Shown here: in pieces, positions 17,588-26,224 of the stretch
How positions within the stretch are numbered: the stretch's first letter is position 1
Layout of the letters: every line of letters begins with the position of its first letter
Assembly: GCA_900752435.1 (NCBI GenBank)
Contig: CAADVD010000002.1
Coordinates: 101,058-165,057, forward strand
Origin: Oscillospiraceae bacterium
GTDB lineage: Bacteria; Bacillota; Clostridia; Oscillospirales; Ruminococcaceae
Length of the DNA stretch: 64,000 nucleotides
Reading direction: 5' to 3'
Position numbers and translations under genes: made by a program
Notes under the pieces: model-generated
What the model was told of the DNA's origin: nothing
What the model saw: the letters and a program-made list of their open reading frames with translations, nothing else
The model's database searches: none

Positions 17588-19351
17588 TTATCGAGATGGA
17601 TTTGTCCTCAGGCGTTGATTCCAGCCGTGGCTGGCTTCGCGGGCTGTAACAAAGCTTTTGTAAATCCCATCGATTTTGATTAGTTCGTCGTGTGTACCGC
17701 TCTGGGCAATTTGCCCATTCGCAATGACCAGAATCTGGTCCGCGTGTCGGATGGTGTTCAGTCTATGGGCGATGACCAGCAGGGTTTTGCCCCGGCAAAG
17801 CTCGCTGATGGCTTCCTGAATATAGCTTTCATTGTCGGCGTCCACGCTGGCTGTTGCTTCGTCCAGAATCACGATGGGCGCGTCTTTTAGAATACAGCGG
17901 GCAATGGAAATCCGCTGTTTTTCGCCGCCGGACAGGGTTTCGCCTCCTTCGCCGATTACGGTGTCAAAGCCGTCCGGCAAGTTCATAATGAAGTCGTAAC
18001 AGCGGGCTTTTTTGGCCGCTTCTATGACTTCCTCGCGGCTTGCATCCGGCCGTCCCATGCTGATGTTGTTGTAGATGGTGTCTTGAAACAGGTATACTCG
18101 TTGGAACACCATGCTGATCTGATTCATCAGTTCGGAAAGGGGAATTTCGCGTATGTCTTTTCCTCGTATCAGCACCTGACCGGATTTTACGTCCCAGAAC
18201 CGAGCCAGCAGATTGGCAATCGTCGATTTTCCGCCGCCGGAGGGGCCTACAAGAGCAAGCATACGGTTTTTCTCCAAGGTAAATGAAACGTCATGGAGTA
18301 CTTCTTTGTCACCATAGGCAAAACGGACTTGTTTGAATTCGATTTCGGAGGCATTGACGTTTGACGGAAGTTTGTCTTTGCCGGTATCCGGCAGTTCTGT
18401 TTCGGCGAAAACTTCTTCCATACGGTCCAGACAGCTGTTCATGACTGTCAAACGGGTACTCTGACTATACAATGCTTTGAGCGGCCCGAACAAATCAAAC
18501 ACAAAGAGCATCATACCTACAAAATAGGGAAGACTGAGTGTATTTTGATGATAGAGAAGCAAGGACAGCGCAATGACTGCTACGGCGCCAAGTCCGTAGA
18601 TCAAGTTGAGTCGGCGCTGCCAAGGAGCGTGATTTTTCTCAAACTGCAAGCTGACACGGCAGCTTTCCCGAAAATTTTCGGATAGTTCTTTTGATTTTTC
18701 GCCAAGCAGATTGTATGTTTTGGTGATGCCGATTCCCTCAATAAAATCCAGTACTGCTTTTGTGAGTTTTTCACTTTGTTCCATGCGAAGGCTGGAATTG
18801 TCCAGATCTCCCTTGTGCATGCCGCGGGCGACAAGCAAAACGGCGAATACCACTGCAACAGCGATCAGTCCCAGCCATGGATTTAAGGCAAACAGAAATA
18901 GAAGCAGGATAACCTGCGCGAAGAGATAACTCATCATATCCGCAATCACCGTCATGCAGTTTTCCTCGATAAACACCATATCCGTGGATAGGACGGAACT
19001 GATCTTTCCAATATTGCCCTCTGTAAAATAACCCATGGGCATTTTTCGCAAATGGTTGCCGAGTTCCATTCGTTTGTCCGCAAAAACCATAAAACCTGCC
19101 GCTGACTGCAAACGGTCGGCGATATTTTGGAATAACACCTGCAGCAGGACGCAGACCACCATGGCCGCACCTGTCCAAAGGCAAAGTGTTCCTGTGGCGG
19201 TTTCGTTGTAGAAAGCGGAAAGGACGAAGAAAGCCAGTCCTATGGGTGCTTTCGCAAGGAAAGATTTTAAAAAGGAAAATACAAAGGCCAATTGGATTCG
19301 TCCTTTATATGTTCCTGAAACGTTGAGAATTCGTTTCATCAGTGCTATCAT
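17588..19351 (-). CDS. half-size ABC transporter A2 (TMD-NBD), type 2 subunit
   Basis: Half transporter of 587 residues: a six-helix membrane domain (about 20-310) followed by an ATPase domain. Walker A is VGPSGGGKST, Q-loop SMVFQRVYLFQDTI, signature LSGGEKQR, Walker B VILDEATASVD and H-loop VIAHRL; all catalytic residues are present. Membrane domain motif PMGYFTEGNIGKI matches the second subunits of pairs B and D. The start at 19351 overlaps the stop of A1 by four bases (ATGA), so the two are coupled and likely form a heterodimer. Relatives include the IrtAB/YbtPQ/EqbKL type of exporter-fold siderophore importers and MdlAB-like exporters; direction of transport is not certain. Confidence 0.87.
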   Translation of the reverse strand: MIALMKRILNVSGTYKGRIQLAFVFSFLKSFLAKAPIGLAFFVLSAFYNETATGTLCLWTGAAMVVCVLLQVLFQNIADRLQSAAGFMVFADKRMELGNHLRKMPMGYFTEGNIGKISSVLSTDMVFIEENCMTVIADMMSYLFAQVILLLFLFALNPWLGLIAVAVVFAVLLVARGMHKGDLDNSSLRMEQSEKLTKAVLDFIEGIGITKTYNLLGEKSKELSENFRESCRVSLQFEKNHAPWQRRLNLIYGLGAVAVIALSLLLYHQNTLSLPYFVGMMLFVFDLFGPLKALYSQSTRLTVMNSCLDRMEEVFAETELPDTGKDKLPSNVNASEIEFKQVRFAYGDKEVLHDVSFTLEKNRMLALVGPSGGGKSTIANLLARFWDVKSGQVLIRGKDIREIPLSELMNQISMVFQRVYLFQDTIYNNISMGRPDASREEVIEAAKKARCYDFIMNLPDGFDTVIGEGGETLSGGEKQRISIARCILKDAPIVILDEATASVDADNESYIQEAISELCRGKTLLVIAHRLNTIRHADQILVIANGQIAQSGTHDELIKIDGIYKSFVTAREASHGWNQRLRTNPSR

Positions 19352-21099
19352 TTTACGGTCACTCCCTTCTTTGAGCTGACGCTCCATTTGGCGCTGCCTT
19401 CTGCCGCCTGCCACAGTTTCTGGTAGGCCTTACAACGCGATAGAAGTTCTTCGTGAGTGCCTGCATCCGCCAAATTCCCGTGGTCGAGTACGCAGATCTG
19501 ATCCGCATTTAGGATGGAATGCAGACGGTGCGCAATGACGATGACGGTTTTGCCCTGAATGATCTCCGCGATGGCTTCGTTCATTTTTTCTTCGTTTTCG
19601 GGATCCATGAAGGCTGTTGCCTCATCGAGAACGACAATGGGCGCATTTTTCAGAAGCGCCCGTGCAAGGGAAATCCTCTGCCGCTCTCCGCCGGAAAGCT
19701 GTTTGCCGCCGTCTCCGGCCATTGTATCAATTCCGTTTTCCAAACGGGAAAGGAATTCGCCGCACTGCGCCTTATTTGCTGCCGACAAGACCTCTTCGTC
19801 GGAAGCGTCCGGTTTCCCGAGACGAATGTTTTCCAGCAGACTCATGTTGAACAGGAACTGTTCCTGTGATACATAAGATATTTCGTTGTTGAGTGCTTCC
19901 AAGCTCATATCACGAATGTCCTGACCGCCGATTTTGATGCTTCCGCCGGTTGCATCATAGAAATGAACCAACAGCTTAGCCAGTGTGGATTTTCCGCTTC
20001 CGGATTCTCCTACTAGAGCAGTCAGGCTTCCTTCCCGTGCTTGCAGTGAAACGCCGTGAAGTACTTCCTCTTCTTTGTAAGCAAAGTGAATGCCTTCAAA
20101 GGATATCGCATGATCTTTTCCGGCGAAAGGATGGTTGGACTGTACGAGCGGCGGTGCGCTCAGCGTTTGTTCCAGCGTTTCTATCTTGAAATTAATCTGC
20201 GGCAGTGTGGACATAAAGCTGAGCGAGCGCAGCAGCGGCGCCCCGATGCCAAAGGACATGCACAGCACCAATACCAAGTCCGGAAGGGTGGAGTATCCCT
20301 GAAGGACAAACCATGCGCCAAGAGGAAGCGTGAACAGCGCCACGCACGGAAGAATGCTGTTATACAGAGCCATCCATGGCCAGCATACTTTATACCATGC
20401 CAGTGTGAAATCGCGGTAGTTCTTGACATCGTCTTCAAACCGGCGGTAGGATTCACCGTCCCGATTGAAGACCTTCACCACCTCCATGCCGTTGATGTAC
20501 TCCACGATGGTGTTGTTCATTTTCTGGGCGGAAGCGTAATAATCGCCCATTTTTTGTGTACCGCTTTTATACATCGCCATCATGGCAATGACGCCAAGAG
20601 GCAGGGAGCATAGGGATAGAAGCGCCAGCTTCCAGTCTGCAAAGAACATAGCGATGAAAACAAAGACCGGCACCGCTAAGTTGGCGATTCCCTCCGGCAA
20701 TGCATGGGCAAGCAGCAGTTCGATGGATTCGATGTCGTCGATAAACAGCTTTTTCAGAGAACCGACTCCTTTTTCCTGTATGGTTCCCAGTGGCTGTTTT
20801 TCCAGCTTCCCTTGTAAAGAAATGCGCAGATTTTTCAGTGTGTGATAGGCCGACTCGTGGGAGAGCGACAATCCCTTTACATAAAGAACGGCATATAAAA
20901 TTAGGCAGACGGCTATGGCCGCTATGCGCCATAGGATTCCGACTGCGGATAGATCTTTGTGGGTTAACAGAGGATTGATTAGCTGATAGACGAATAAATA
21001 CGGAAGCACGCTCATGACAACGCCCAAAAGCATAACGGCAATTGCGCGATAGGTGACTCTGCGGTATTCGCCTGCATACGTCAATACTTTTTGAAACAA
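19348..21099 (-). CDS. half-size ABC transporter A1 (TMD-NBD), type 1 subunit
   Basis: Half transporter of 583 residues. The membrane domain contains SHESAYHTLKNLR and LAHALPEGIANL, motifs shared with the first subunits of pairs B, C and D. ATPase motifs are VGESGSGKST, SYVSQEQFLFN, LSGGERQR, VVLDEATAFMD and VIAHRL, all intact. It begins with TTG at 21099, with AGGAGG seven bases upstream. A TTAG-N6-CTAA palindrome lies directly before the Shine-Dalgarno. It follows a TetR gene on the same strand. Confidence 0.87.
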   Translation of the reverse strand: MFQKVLTYAGEYRRVTYRAIAVMLLGVVMSVLPYLFVYQLINPLLTHKDLSAVGILWRIAAIAVCLILYAVLYVKGLSLSHESAYHTLKNLRISLQGKLEKQPLGTIQEKGVGSLKKLFIDDIESIELLLAHALPEGIANLAVPVFVFIAMFFADWKLALLSLCSLPLGVIAMMAMYKSGTQKMGDYYASAQKMNNTIVEYINGMEVVKVFNRDGESYRRFEDDVKNYRDFTLAWYKVCWPWMALYNSILPCVALFTLPLGAWFVLQGYSTLPDLVLVLCMSFGIGAPLLRSLSFMSTLPQINFKIETLEQTLSAPPLVQSNHPFAGKDHAISFEGIHFAYKEEEVLHGVSLQAREGSLTALVGESGSGKSTLAKLLVHFYDATGGSIKIGGQDIRDMSLEALNNEISYVSQEQFLFNMSLLENIRLGKPDASDEEVLSAANKAQCGEFLSRLENGIDTMAGDGGKQLSGGERQRISLARALLKNAPIVVLDEATAFMDPENEEKMNEAIAEIIQGKTVIVIAHRLHSILNADQICVLDHGNLADAGTHEELLSRCKAYQKLWQAAEGSAKWSVSSKKGVTVK

Positions 21100-21115
21100 A
21101 TGAATTCCTCCTTTT

Positions 21116-21135
21116 TAGTTAGTTTTAACTAACTA
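21116..21135. promoter_or_regulatory. operator site 1 of the ABC island (TTAG-N6-CTAA)
   Basis: Perfect palindrome TAGTTAGTTTTAACTAACTA directly upstream of A1. It contains TTAG-TTTTAA-CTAA; 17 of 20 bases match site 2 at 22614-22633. The TTAG-N6-CTAA spacing also occurs within the IdeR/DtxR iron box. Confidence 0.7.
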
Positions 21136-21149
21136 TATTTGAAATGGAA

Positions 21150-21169
21150 GTCCCTTCCTAAGAAGGGAC
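21150..21169. repeat. hairpin after TetR-1 gene
   Basis: Perfect 8-bp inverted repeat GTCCCTTC-CTAA-GAAGGGAC immediately after the TetR-1 stop codon; no T-run, so it may only partly separate TetR-1 from pair A. Confidence 0.6.
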
Positions 21170-21170
21170 G

Positions 21171-21791
21171 TTAAGAAACCGTGAAGCCCAATACACGATA
21201 CCAGTTGAACAGATCACAGACCAGCTTGCAGTGAGCTTCAATCTGCTCCCATGTGAAATCATGAATGAACGGTTCATAGATGGTGGTCCAGAAGGCGGAC
21301 AGCAGAATGTGAAGTTCTTCTTTGGAAATGTCCGTGGAGGCGAGCTTTCTGCGTTGGGCTTCCAGATAATACATATAAGTGGACTGTGTCATGGATTCCA
21401 CCCATTTGTGCTGAAAGTTGGAATAGGAAGTTCCCTCAGCACATTTAAGCAGCAGTACAAAGCCGTCATGGCGTTCATAGAGATAGCGAAACCACCACAT
21501 CATATAGCCCTCATCCATATCCCACGCTTTGATTAGGGCTTCATCTGAAAGCTGATTCAAATTGATGGAGGTTTTCTCCTCGAGAACTGCGTTGAGATCG
21601 GCCACGGTATCCGCTACAACAGCACAAAACAAATCGTCTTTTCCTCGATAACGTTTATACAGCGCGCCAGTCGTAACTTGTGCTTGCTCACAAATACGCT
21701 TCAAGGATGCCTTTTCAAAGCCAAGCGTAAGAAACTCCTGCTTTGCACTTTCCAGAATACGCGGATCAATCGAATGGTCTGCTTTTGCCAT
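21171..21791 (-). CDS. TetR-family regulator TetR-1
   Basis: DNA-binding repressor-type protein of 206 residues. The N-terminal helix-turn-helix reads FEKASLKRICEQAQVTTGALYKRYRGKDDLF; the C-terminal ligand domain is unclassified and its effector unknown. The ATG at 21791 follows AGGAGG; a 21-residue in-frame extension lacks a site. It is upstream of, and codirectional with, transporter pair A. A perfect 10-bp-arm palindrome at 21807-21829 covers its own promoter region, suggesting autoregulation. Confidence 0.88.
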   Translation of the reverse strand: MAKADHSIDPRILESAKQEFLTLGFEKASLKRICEQAQVTTGALYKRYRGKDDLFCAVVADTVADLNAVLEEKTSINLNQLSDEALIKAWDMDEGYMMWWFRYLYERHDGFVLLLKCAEGTSYSNFQHKWVESMTQSTYMYYLEAQRRKLASTDISKEELHILLSAFWTTIYEPFIHDFTWEQIEAHCKLVCDLFNWYRVLGFTVS

Positions 21792-21806
21792 AGTTACACC
21801 TCCTTT

Positions 21807-21829
21807 GATTGATAATCTAATTATCAATC
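21807..21829. promoter_or_regulatory. palindromic operator before TetR-1
   Basis: GATTGATAAT-CTA-ATTATCAATC, perfect 10-bp arms, between the TetR-1 Shine-Dalgarno and its upstream region; typical position for a TetR autoregulatory site. Confidence 0.65.
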
Positions 21830-21893
21830 TATCATAAACGCCTTTGTTTGTCAAGAGGTATTGAGATTTTTTTGGAATAGGGATGAGAAGTCC

Positions 21894-21949
21894 TTGACAA
21901 TTCCCAGTTATAATGATAAAATATCAGTGTTATCGGATAACAATGTTAT
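21894..21949 (+). promoter_or_regulatory. promoter and operator of TetR-2
   Basis: TTGACA at 21894-21899 and TAAAAT at 21917-21922 (17-nt spacing). Overlapping palindromes TGTTATC-G-GATAACA (21928-21942) and ATAACA-A-TGTTAT (21937-21949) sit at the expected transcription start, fitting repression by TetR-2. Confidence 0.7.
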
Positions 21950-21964
21950 TTTATAGGAGGTTTT

Positions 21965-22591
21965 ATGAGACCGGTTAATGAAAAATTGGCGTCTGACCTT
22001 TTGGAAGCTGGAAAGCAGGCATTTCTGACCTTTGGATTTCAAGGAGCCTCTTTGCGGAATATTGCGGCTGGACTGGGTGTAACGACCGGATCAATTTACC
22101 GGTATTACAGCGATAAGGAGTCGCTGTTCGACGCATTGGTGGAGGAGCCTGCAAGGGAGCTGGAGGAACGATACCGTGCGATTCAGCAAGAGTTTTCCGT
22201 TCTTTCTCTGGAGGGGCAGTTGGCTGGCTTGCCGGAAATATCGGATGATGGGCAAATGTGGATGATGCAGCATATCTACGATCATTTTGACGCCTTCAAG
22301 TTGATTGTTTGCTGCGGCGCAGGAACAAAATATGAGCATTTTATCGACACACTGGTTGAAATTGAATGCAACGCCAGCAGAAGCTTGATTGACCGCATGA
22401 CGGCGGCTGGATATAAACTCAAACCCATCGATGACGAATTGATTCATATTGTGGCCAGCGCACTGTTTAACGGCATGTTTGAAACGGTACGGCATGATAT
22501 GCCCCGCAAAGAAGCATTTGCCCATATGGACAGCCTCAGAGAATTTTATTCTGCCGGTTGGTTCAAGATTTTGGGGATCTCAGATCACTGA
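21965..22591 (+). CDS. TetR-family regulator TetR-2
   Basis: Regulator of 208 residues with N-terminal helix-turn-helix FQGASLRNIAAGLGVTTGSIYRYYSDKESLF. The C-terminal domain has a similar layout to TetR-1 (MWMMQHIYDHFDAFKLIVCCGAGTKYE aligns in character with MWWFRYLYERHDGFVLLLKCAEGTSYS), so the two are probably paralogues. ATG at 21965 follows TAGGAGG. It precedes pair B on the same strand, mirroring the TetR-1/pair A module. Confidence 0.88.
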   Translation: MRPVNEKLASDLLEAGKQAFLTFGFQGASLRNIAAGLGVTTGSIYRYYSDKESLFDALVEEPARELEERYRAIQQEFSVLSLEGQLAGLPEISDDGQMWMMQHIYDHFDAFKLIVCCGAGTKYEHFIDTLVEIECNASRSLIDRMTAAGYKLKPIDDELIHIVASALFNGMFETVRHDMPRKEAFAHMDSLREFYSAGWFKILGISDH

Positions 22592-22598
22592 GTTCCTC

Positions 22599-22633
22599 CT
22601 AACTTTTGTGCAAAAGTTAGTTTAAGCTAACTA
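22599..22633. promoter_or_regulatory. operator site 2 of the ABC island
   Basis: Two overlapping palindromes: CTAACTTTTG-TG-CAAAAGTTAG (22599-22620) and AAGTTAGTTTAAGCTAACTA (22614-22633), the latter containing TTAG-N6-CTAA and matching site 1. It lies between TetR-2 and the Shine-Dalgarno of B1. Confidence 0.7.
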
Positions 22634-22650
22634 AAGGAGATGTTGTATTT

Positions 22651-24396
22651 ATGAAAAAGCCCAAAACACAATCACCCTATGCAAAATTATGGACATGGGC
22701 GAAGGCGTATCACAGCGGTTTTTACGGTTCTGTTGTTCTGGCGGTATTGGGGGTGGCCTGCAATATGGCCGCTTACTTTTGCATCGCTGTCATCATCCGC
22801 CTGCTGCTCTCCGGCGGACATTTCAGAGAATGCCTTCCATGGTGCGGCGTGATGCTGGCGGGGTATGCAGGCAAATCCCTGTTTTCCACCTGGTCCACCT
22901 CCATGTCGCATACAGCGACTTATCACACGCTGCGGGAACTGCGTAAGAGTCTGCTGGGAAAGCTGTCCCGGGTGCCGATGGGCACAATTTTGGATACTCC
23001 TTCCGGACAGTATAAGACCACCATTGTGGACCGTGTGGAGGGTATGGAGCCGACGCTTGCCCATCTGATTCCGGAGATGACCGCCAACATTCTGGTTCCG
23101 GTGGCCATTGCCGTTTATATTTTTGTGCTGGACTGGCGAATGGGATTGGCTAGCCTTGTGACTACGGTAATCGGTCTGTTTGTAGCTTCCCAGAGCGGTA
23201 AAACCTATGCCGTGCGCTGGCAGGGAGCGGTAGAGACCGGCCGTCGTATGGCGAATGCGATCGTGGAGTATGTCGGAGGAATTCAGGTGGTGAAGGCATT
23301 CAGTCAAAGCGCCGGTTCCTATAAAAAATATTCCAGTGCCGTGGAGGACAACGCCCAATATTATGTGGACTGGATGGCGGATAACCAGAAATACATGGCG
23401 ACCATGCAGACAATTACGCCTGCCGTATTGCTGCCGATTTTACCGGTTGGGCTTTTGCTTTGGTCAGCAGGAGGATTGAGCGCGGTGCATTTTCTGACGA
23501 TTGTGGTGCTTTCGCTGGGACTTACCGGACCGTTGCTGGCGGCCATGTCGTTTGTGGATGAGCTTGCCGTAGTCAGCACCAATGTTGGAGAAATTTCGGG
23601 AATTCTGGATGCGCCAGAGCTGGTACGTCCCACCAAAGAGGCTGTACTCAAAGGGGAAGAAATACGGTTAAAGCAAGTTTCCTTTACTTATGGAAAAGCG
23701 GACGAGGAAATTTTGCACGGAATTGATTTGGACATCAAGCCCGGTACGGTTACGGCGCTGGTGGGGCCTTCCGGTTCTGGCAAGTCCACCATTGCCAAGC
23801 TGATTGCCGGATTCTGGGATGTAACCGGCGGCTCCATTACACTGGGCGGTGTGGATCTGCGAAAGATTCCGTTGGATCAACTGAATCGTCAAATCGCTTA
23901 TGTTTCTCAGGATAATTATCTTTTTGACCGTACAGTGCGGGAGAATATTCGTATGGGGCGTCTTTCTGCCACGGACGCCGAAGTGGAGGCAGTGGCAAAA
24001 GCGGCAGGCTGTGATGAATTTATCCGCGCGCTGGAGCATGGATACGATACAGTCTGCGGCGGAGGCGGAGGCCATCTCTCCGGTGGTGAAAAACAGCGGA
24101 TCTCCATTGCCAGAGCGATGTTGAAGGACGCACCGATTGTCATTTTGGATGAAGCGACCGCCAGCATCGATCCGGAGAATGAAGCGATGATTCAGCGGTC
24201 AATTTCCGCTTTGACGAAAGGCAAGACGCTGATTGTCATTGCCCATCGGTTGTCTACTGTTTCCGATGCAGACAACATTGTGGTTGTGGAGCAGGGACAC
24301 ATCGTGGGACAGGGCACACAGAAAGAATTGCTGGAGAACTGTTCTTTGTACGCGCAGATGTGGCAGGCTTATCTGGGTACACAGGACAATGCTTGA
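22651..24396 (+). CDS. half-size ABC transporter B1, type 1 subunit
   Basis: Half transporter of 581 residues. Type 1 membrane motifs SHTATYHTLRELR and LAHLIPEMTANI are present. ATPase motifs are VGPSGSGKST, AYVSQDNYLFDRTV, LSGGEKQR, VILDEATASID and VIAHRL, all intact. ATG at 22651 follows AAAGGAGA. The next gene, B2, starts 15 bp after its stop. It is most like A1 and D1 in the window. Likely heterodimer partner of B2. Confidence 0.87.
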   Translation: MKKPKTQSPYAKLWTWAKAYHSGFYGSVVLAVLGVACNMAAYFCIAVIIRLLLSGGHFRECLPWCGVMLAGYAGKSLFSTWSTSMSHTATYHTLRELRKSLLGKLSRVPMGTILDTPSGQYKTTIVDRVEGMEPTLAHLIPEMTANILVPVAIAVYIFVLDWRMGLASLVTTVIGLFVASQSGKTYAVRWQGAVETGRRMANAIVEYVGGIQVVKAFSQSAGSYKKYSSAVEDNAQYYVDWMADNQKYMATMQTITPAVLLPILPVGLLLWSAGGLSAVHFLTIVVLSLGLTGPLLAAMSFVDELAVVSTNVGEISGILDAPELVRPTKEAVLKGEEIRLKQVSFTYGKADEEILHGIDLDIKPGTVTALVGPSGSGKSTIAKLIAGFWDVTGGSITLGGVDLRKIPLDQLNRQIAYVSQDNYLFDRTVRENIRMGRLSATDAEVEAVAKAAGCDEFIRALEHGYDTVCGGGGGHLSGGEKQRISIARAMLKDAPIVILDEATASIDPENEAMIQRSISALTKGKTLIVIAHRLSTVSDADNIVVVEQGHIVGQGTQKELLENCSLYAQMWQAYLGTQDNA

Positions 24397-24410
24397 GGGG
24401 AGGAAGAGTC

Positions 24411-26138
24411 ATGTTTGGAATACTCAAAAAGATTTATGCCTTTGCAGGCAGCCGGAAGAAGCTGTTGACAAAATCCATGCTGGTGGCCTTTTTGGGGGCA
24501 GTTTTTTCTGCGTTTCAGTTTGGCGCATTGATGCTGACGCTGGATATGATTGTGACGGGCACAATGGGAAACCTTTGGATTATCGTCGGCATTATGGTTC
24601 TGTCCGTTGTTGGAAAAGCCATCTGCTCCTATCATTCCACCAATATGGAAACGGAGACCGGATATTTTATGGTGGCTGAAAAGCGAATTCATATCGGCGA
24701 TCGTCTGCGCTATATCCCTATGGGCTATTTCAATGAGAATAGTCTTGGCAACATCACCGCTGTGGTGACCACGACATTGGGGGATGTAGAGAACAATGCC
24801 GCTCGGTGTCTGGTTATGGTAATTGGGGGATTTCTCAATACGTTGGCGCTGTGTTTGGCGCTGACGATTACAGATTGGCGGTTTGGTCTGATTGCAATTG
24901 TCGGTGTTCTTTGCTATCTTTTGGTTACCGAGTTTTCCCAGCGAGCCATGTCCAAAACAGGTCCTGCAAGACAGTGCGCTCAGGAAAATTTGGTGCAGTC
25001 CGTTTTGGAGTACATTCAGGGAATGAGTGTGGTAAAATCCTATGGCTTGGAAAAGGACAACGGACAGACCATCAATAAGACCGTTGATGAGAGCTGTAAG
25101 CGAGCGTTGGCGCTGGAGCATTCCGTTGTGCTGTGGTCAGCTGTCCGTCAGTTGACGGTGCGGGTATTCAGCGTATTGATTGCGGTGTGTTCTTTGGCCT
25201 TTTTTGCCGGAGGAACGCTTTCCTTGTCACGCTGTTTGCTGATGCTTATTGTATCATTTATGCTTTATCAGGAACTGGAAAGTGCCGGCAATATGTCAGA
25301 TAATCTCCAGATGCTGGGTGCGTCAATCGATAAGGCCAACTCCATTGATGATACGCCGACTATGGATATCGAGGGATGTGAAATCACTCCAAAGCATACC
25401 AACATTCATTTTGAACAGGTAACGTTCTCCTATAGCGGCCATAAGGTGCTGGATGGTGTCAGCTTTACGATTCCGGAGAAAACGACGACTGCTGTTGTTG
25501 GACCGTCCGGCAGTGGAAAGACGACGCTCTGCAATTTGATTGCCCGTTTTTGGGATGTGGACCAAGGTCGGATTGCAGTCGGTGGTCATGATGTGAAAGA
25601 ATATAAGCTGGACAGTTTGATGAAAAATATTTCTATGGTGTTTCAGAATGTGTATCTGTTCAATGATACGATCGAAAATAACATTAAATTTGGAAAACCC
25701 GAAGCTTCTCATGAACAGGTTGTGGAAGCCGCAAGGCGGGCTTGCTGTCATAAGTTTATCATGGAACTGCCAGATGGTTATAATACCGTTCTGGGAGAGG
25801 GCGGAGGTACGTTGTCCGGCGGTGAAAAACAGCGAATTTCCATTGCCAGAGCCATTCTGAAGGATGCACCGATTATCATCCTTGATGAGGCAACTGCAAG
25901 TGTGGATCCGGAGAATGAAGCCGAGCTTCAGACAGCCATTGATGAGCTGACACATGATAAGACGATCATCATGATTGCGCACCGTTTGAAAACCGTCCGT
26001 CATGCGGATCAGATTCTGGTGCTTGACGGCGGAAAGATTGTACAGCGCGGAACACATGAGGAGCTGATGGCACAGTCGGGAATTTATGCAGACTTCATCG
26101 GAATGCGCAAGGAGGCCGTTGGATGGAAGCTTTCCTAA
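24411..26138 (+). CDS. half-size ABC transporter B2, type 2 subunit
   Basis: Half transporter of 575 residues with the PMGYFNENSLGNI membrane motif of type 2 subunits. ATPase motifs are VGPSGSGKTT, SMVFQNVYLFNDTI, LSGGEKQR, IILDEATASVD and MIAHRL. ATG at 24411 follows GGGGAGGAAG. The gene ends in a strong bidirectional terminator that it shares with convergent pair C. Closest sister in the window by motif is D2 (SMVFQNVYLFHDTV). Confidence 0.87.
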   Translation: MFGILKKIYAFAGSRKKLLTKSMLVAFLGAVFSAFQFGALMLTLDMIVTGTMGNLWIIVGIMVLSVVGKAICSYHSTNMETETGYFMVAEKRIHIGDRLRYIPMGYFNENSLGNITAVVTTTLGDVENNAARCLVMVIGGFLNTLALCLALTITDWRFGLIAIVGVLCYLLVTEFSQRAMSKTGPARQCAQENLVQSVLEYIQGMSVVKSYGLEKDNGQTINKTVDESCKRALALEHSVVLWSAVRQLTVRVFSVLIAVCSLAFFAGGTLSLSRCLLMLIVSFMLYQELESAGNMSDNLQMLGASIDKANSIDDTPTMDIEGCEITPKHTNIHFEQVTFSYSGHKVLDGVSFTIPEKTTTAVVGPSGSGKTTLCNLIARFWDVDQGRIAVGGHDVKEYKLDSLMKNISMVFQNVYLFNDTIENNIKFGKPEASHEQVVEAARRACCHKFIMELPDGYNTVLGEGGGTLSGGEKQRISIARAILKDAPIIILDEATASVDPENEAELQTAIDELTHDKTIIMIAHRLKTVRHADQILVLDGGKIVQRGTHEELMAQSGIYADFIGMRKEAVGWKLS

Positions 26139-26160
26139 TCGAACAGTCGGTATAACTGGA

Positions 26161-26197
26161 AAACACCGCCTTGAATTCAAGTGCGGTGTTTTTTGTG
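26161..26197. terminator. bidirectional terminator
   Basis: Inverted repeat AAACACCGC ... GCGGTGTTT with T-runs on both strands, between convergent pairs B and C. Confidence 0.9.
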
Positions 26198-26224
26198 TAT
26201 AGATTTGTTAATGGTTATTTTTGA

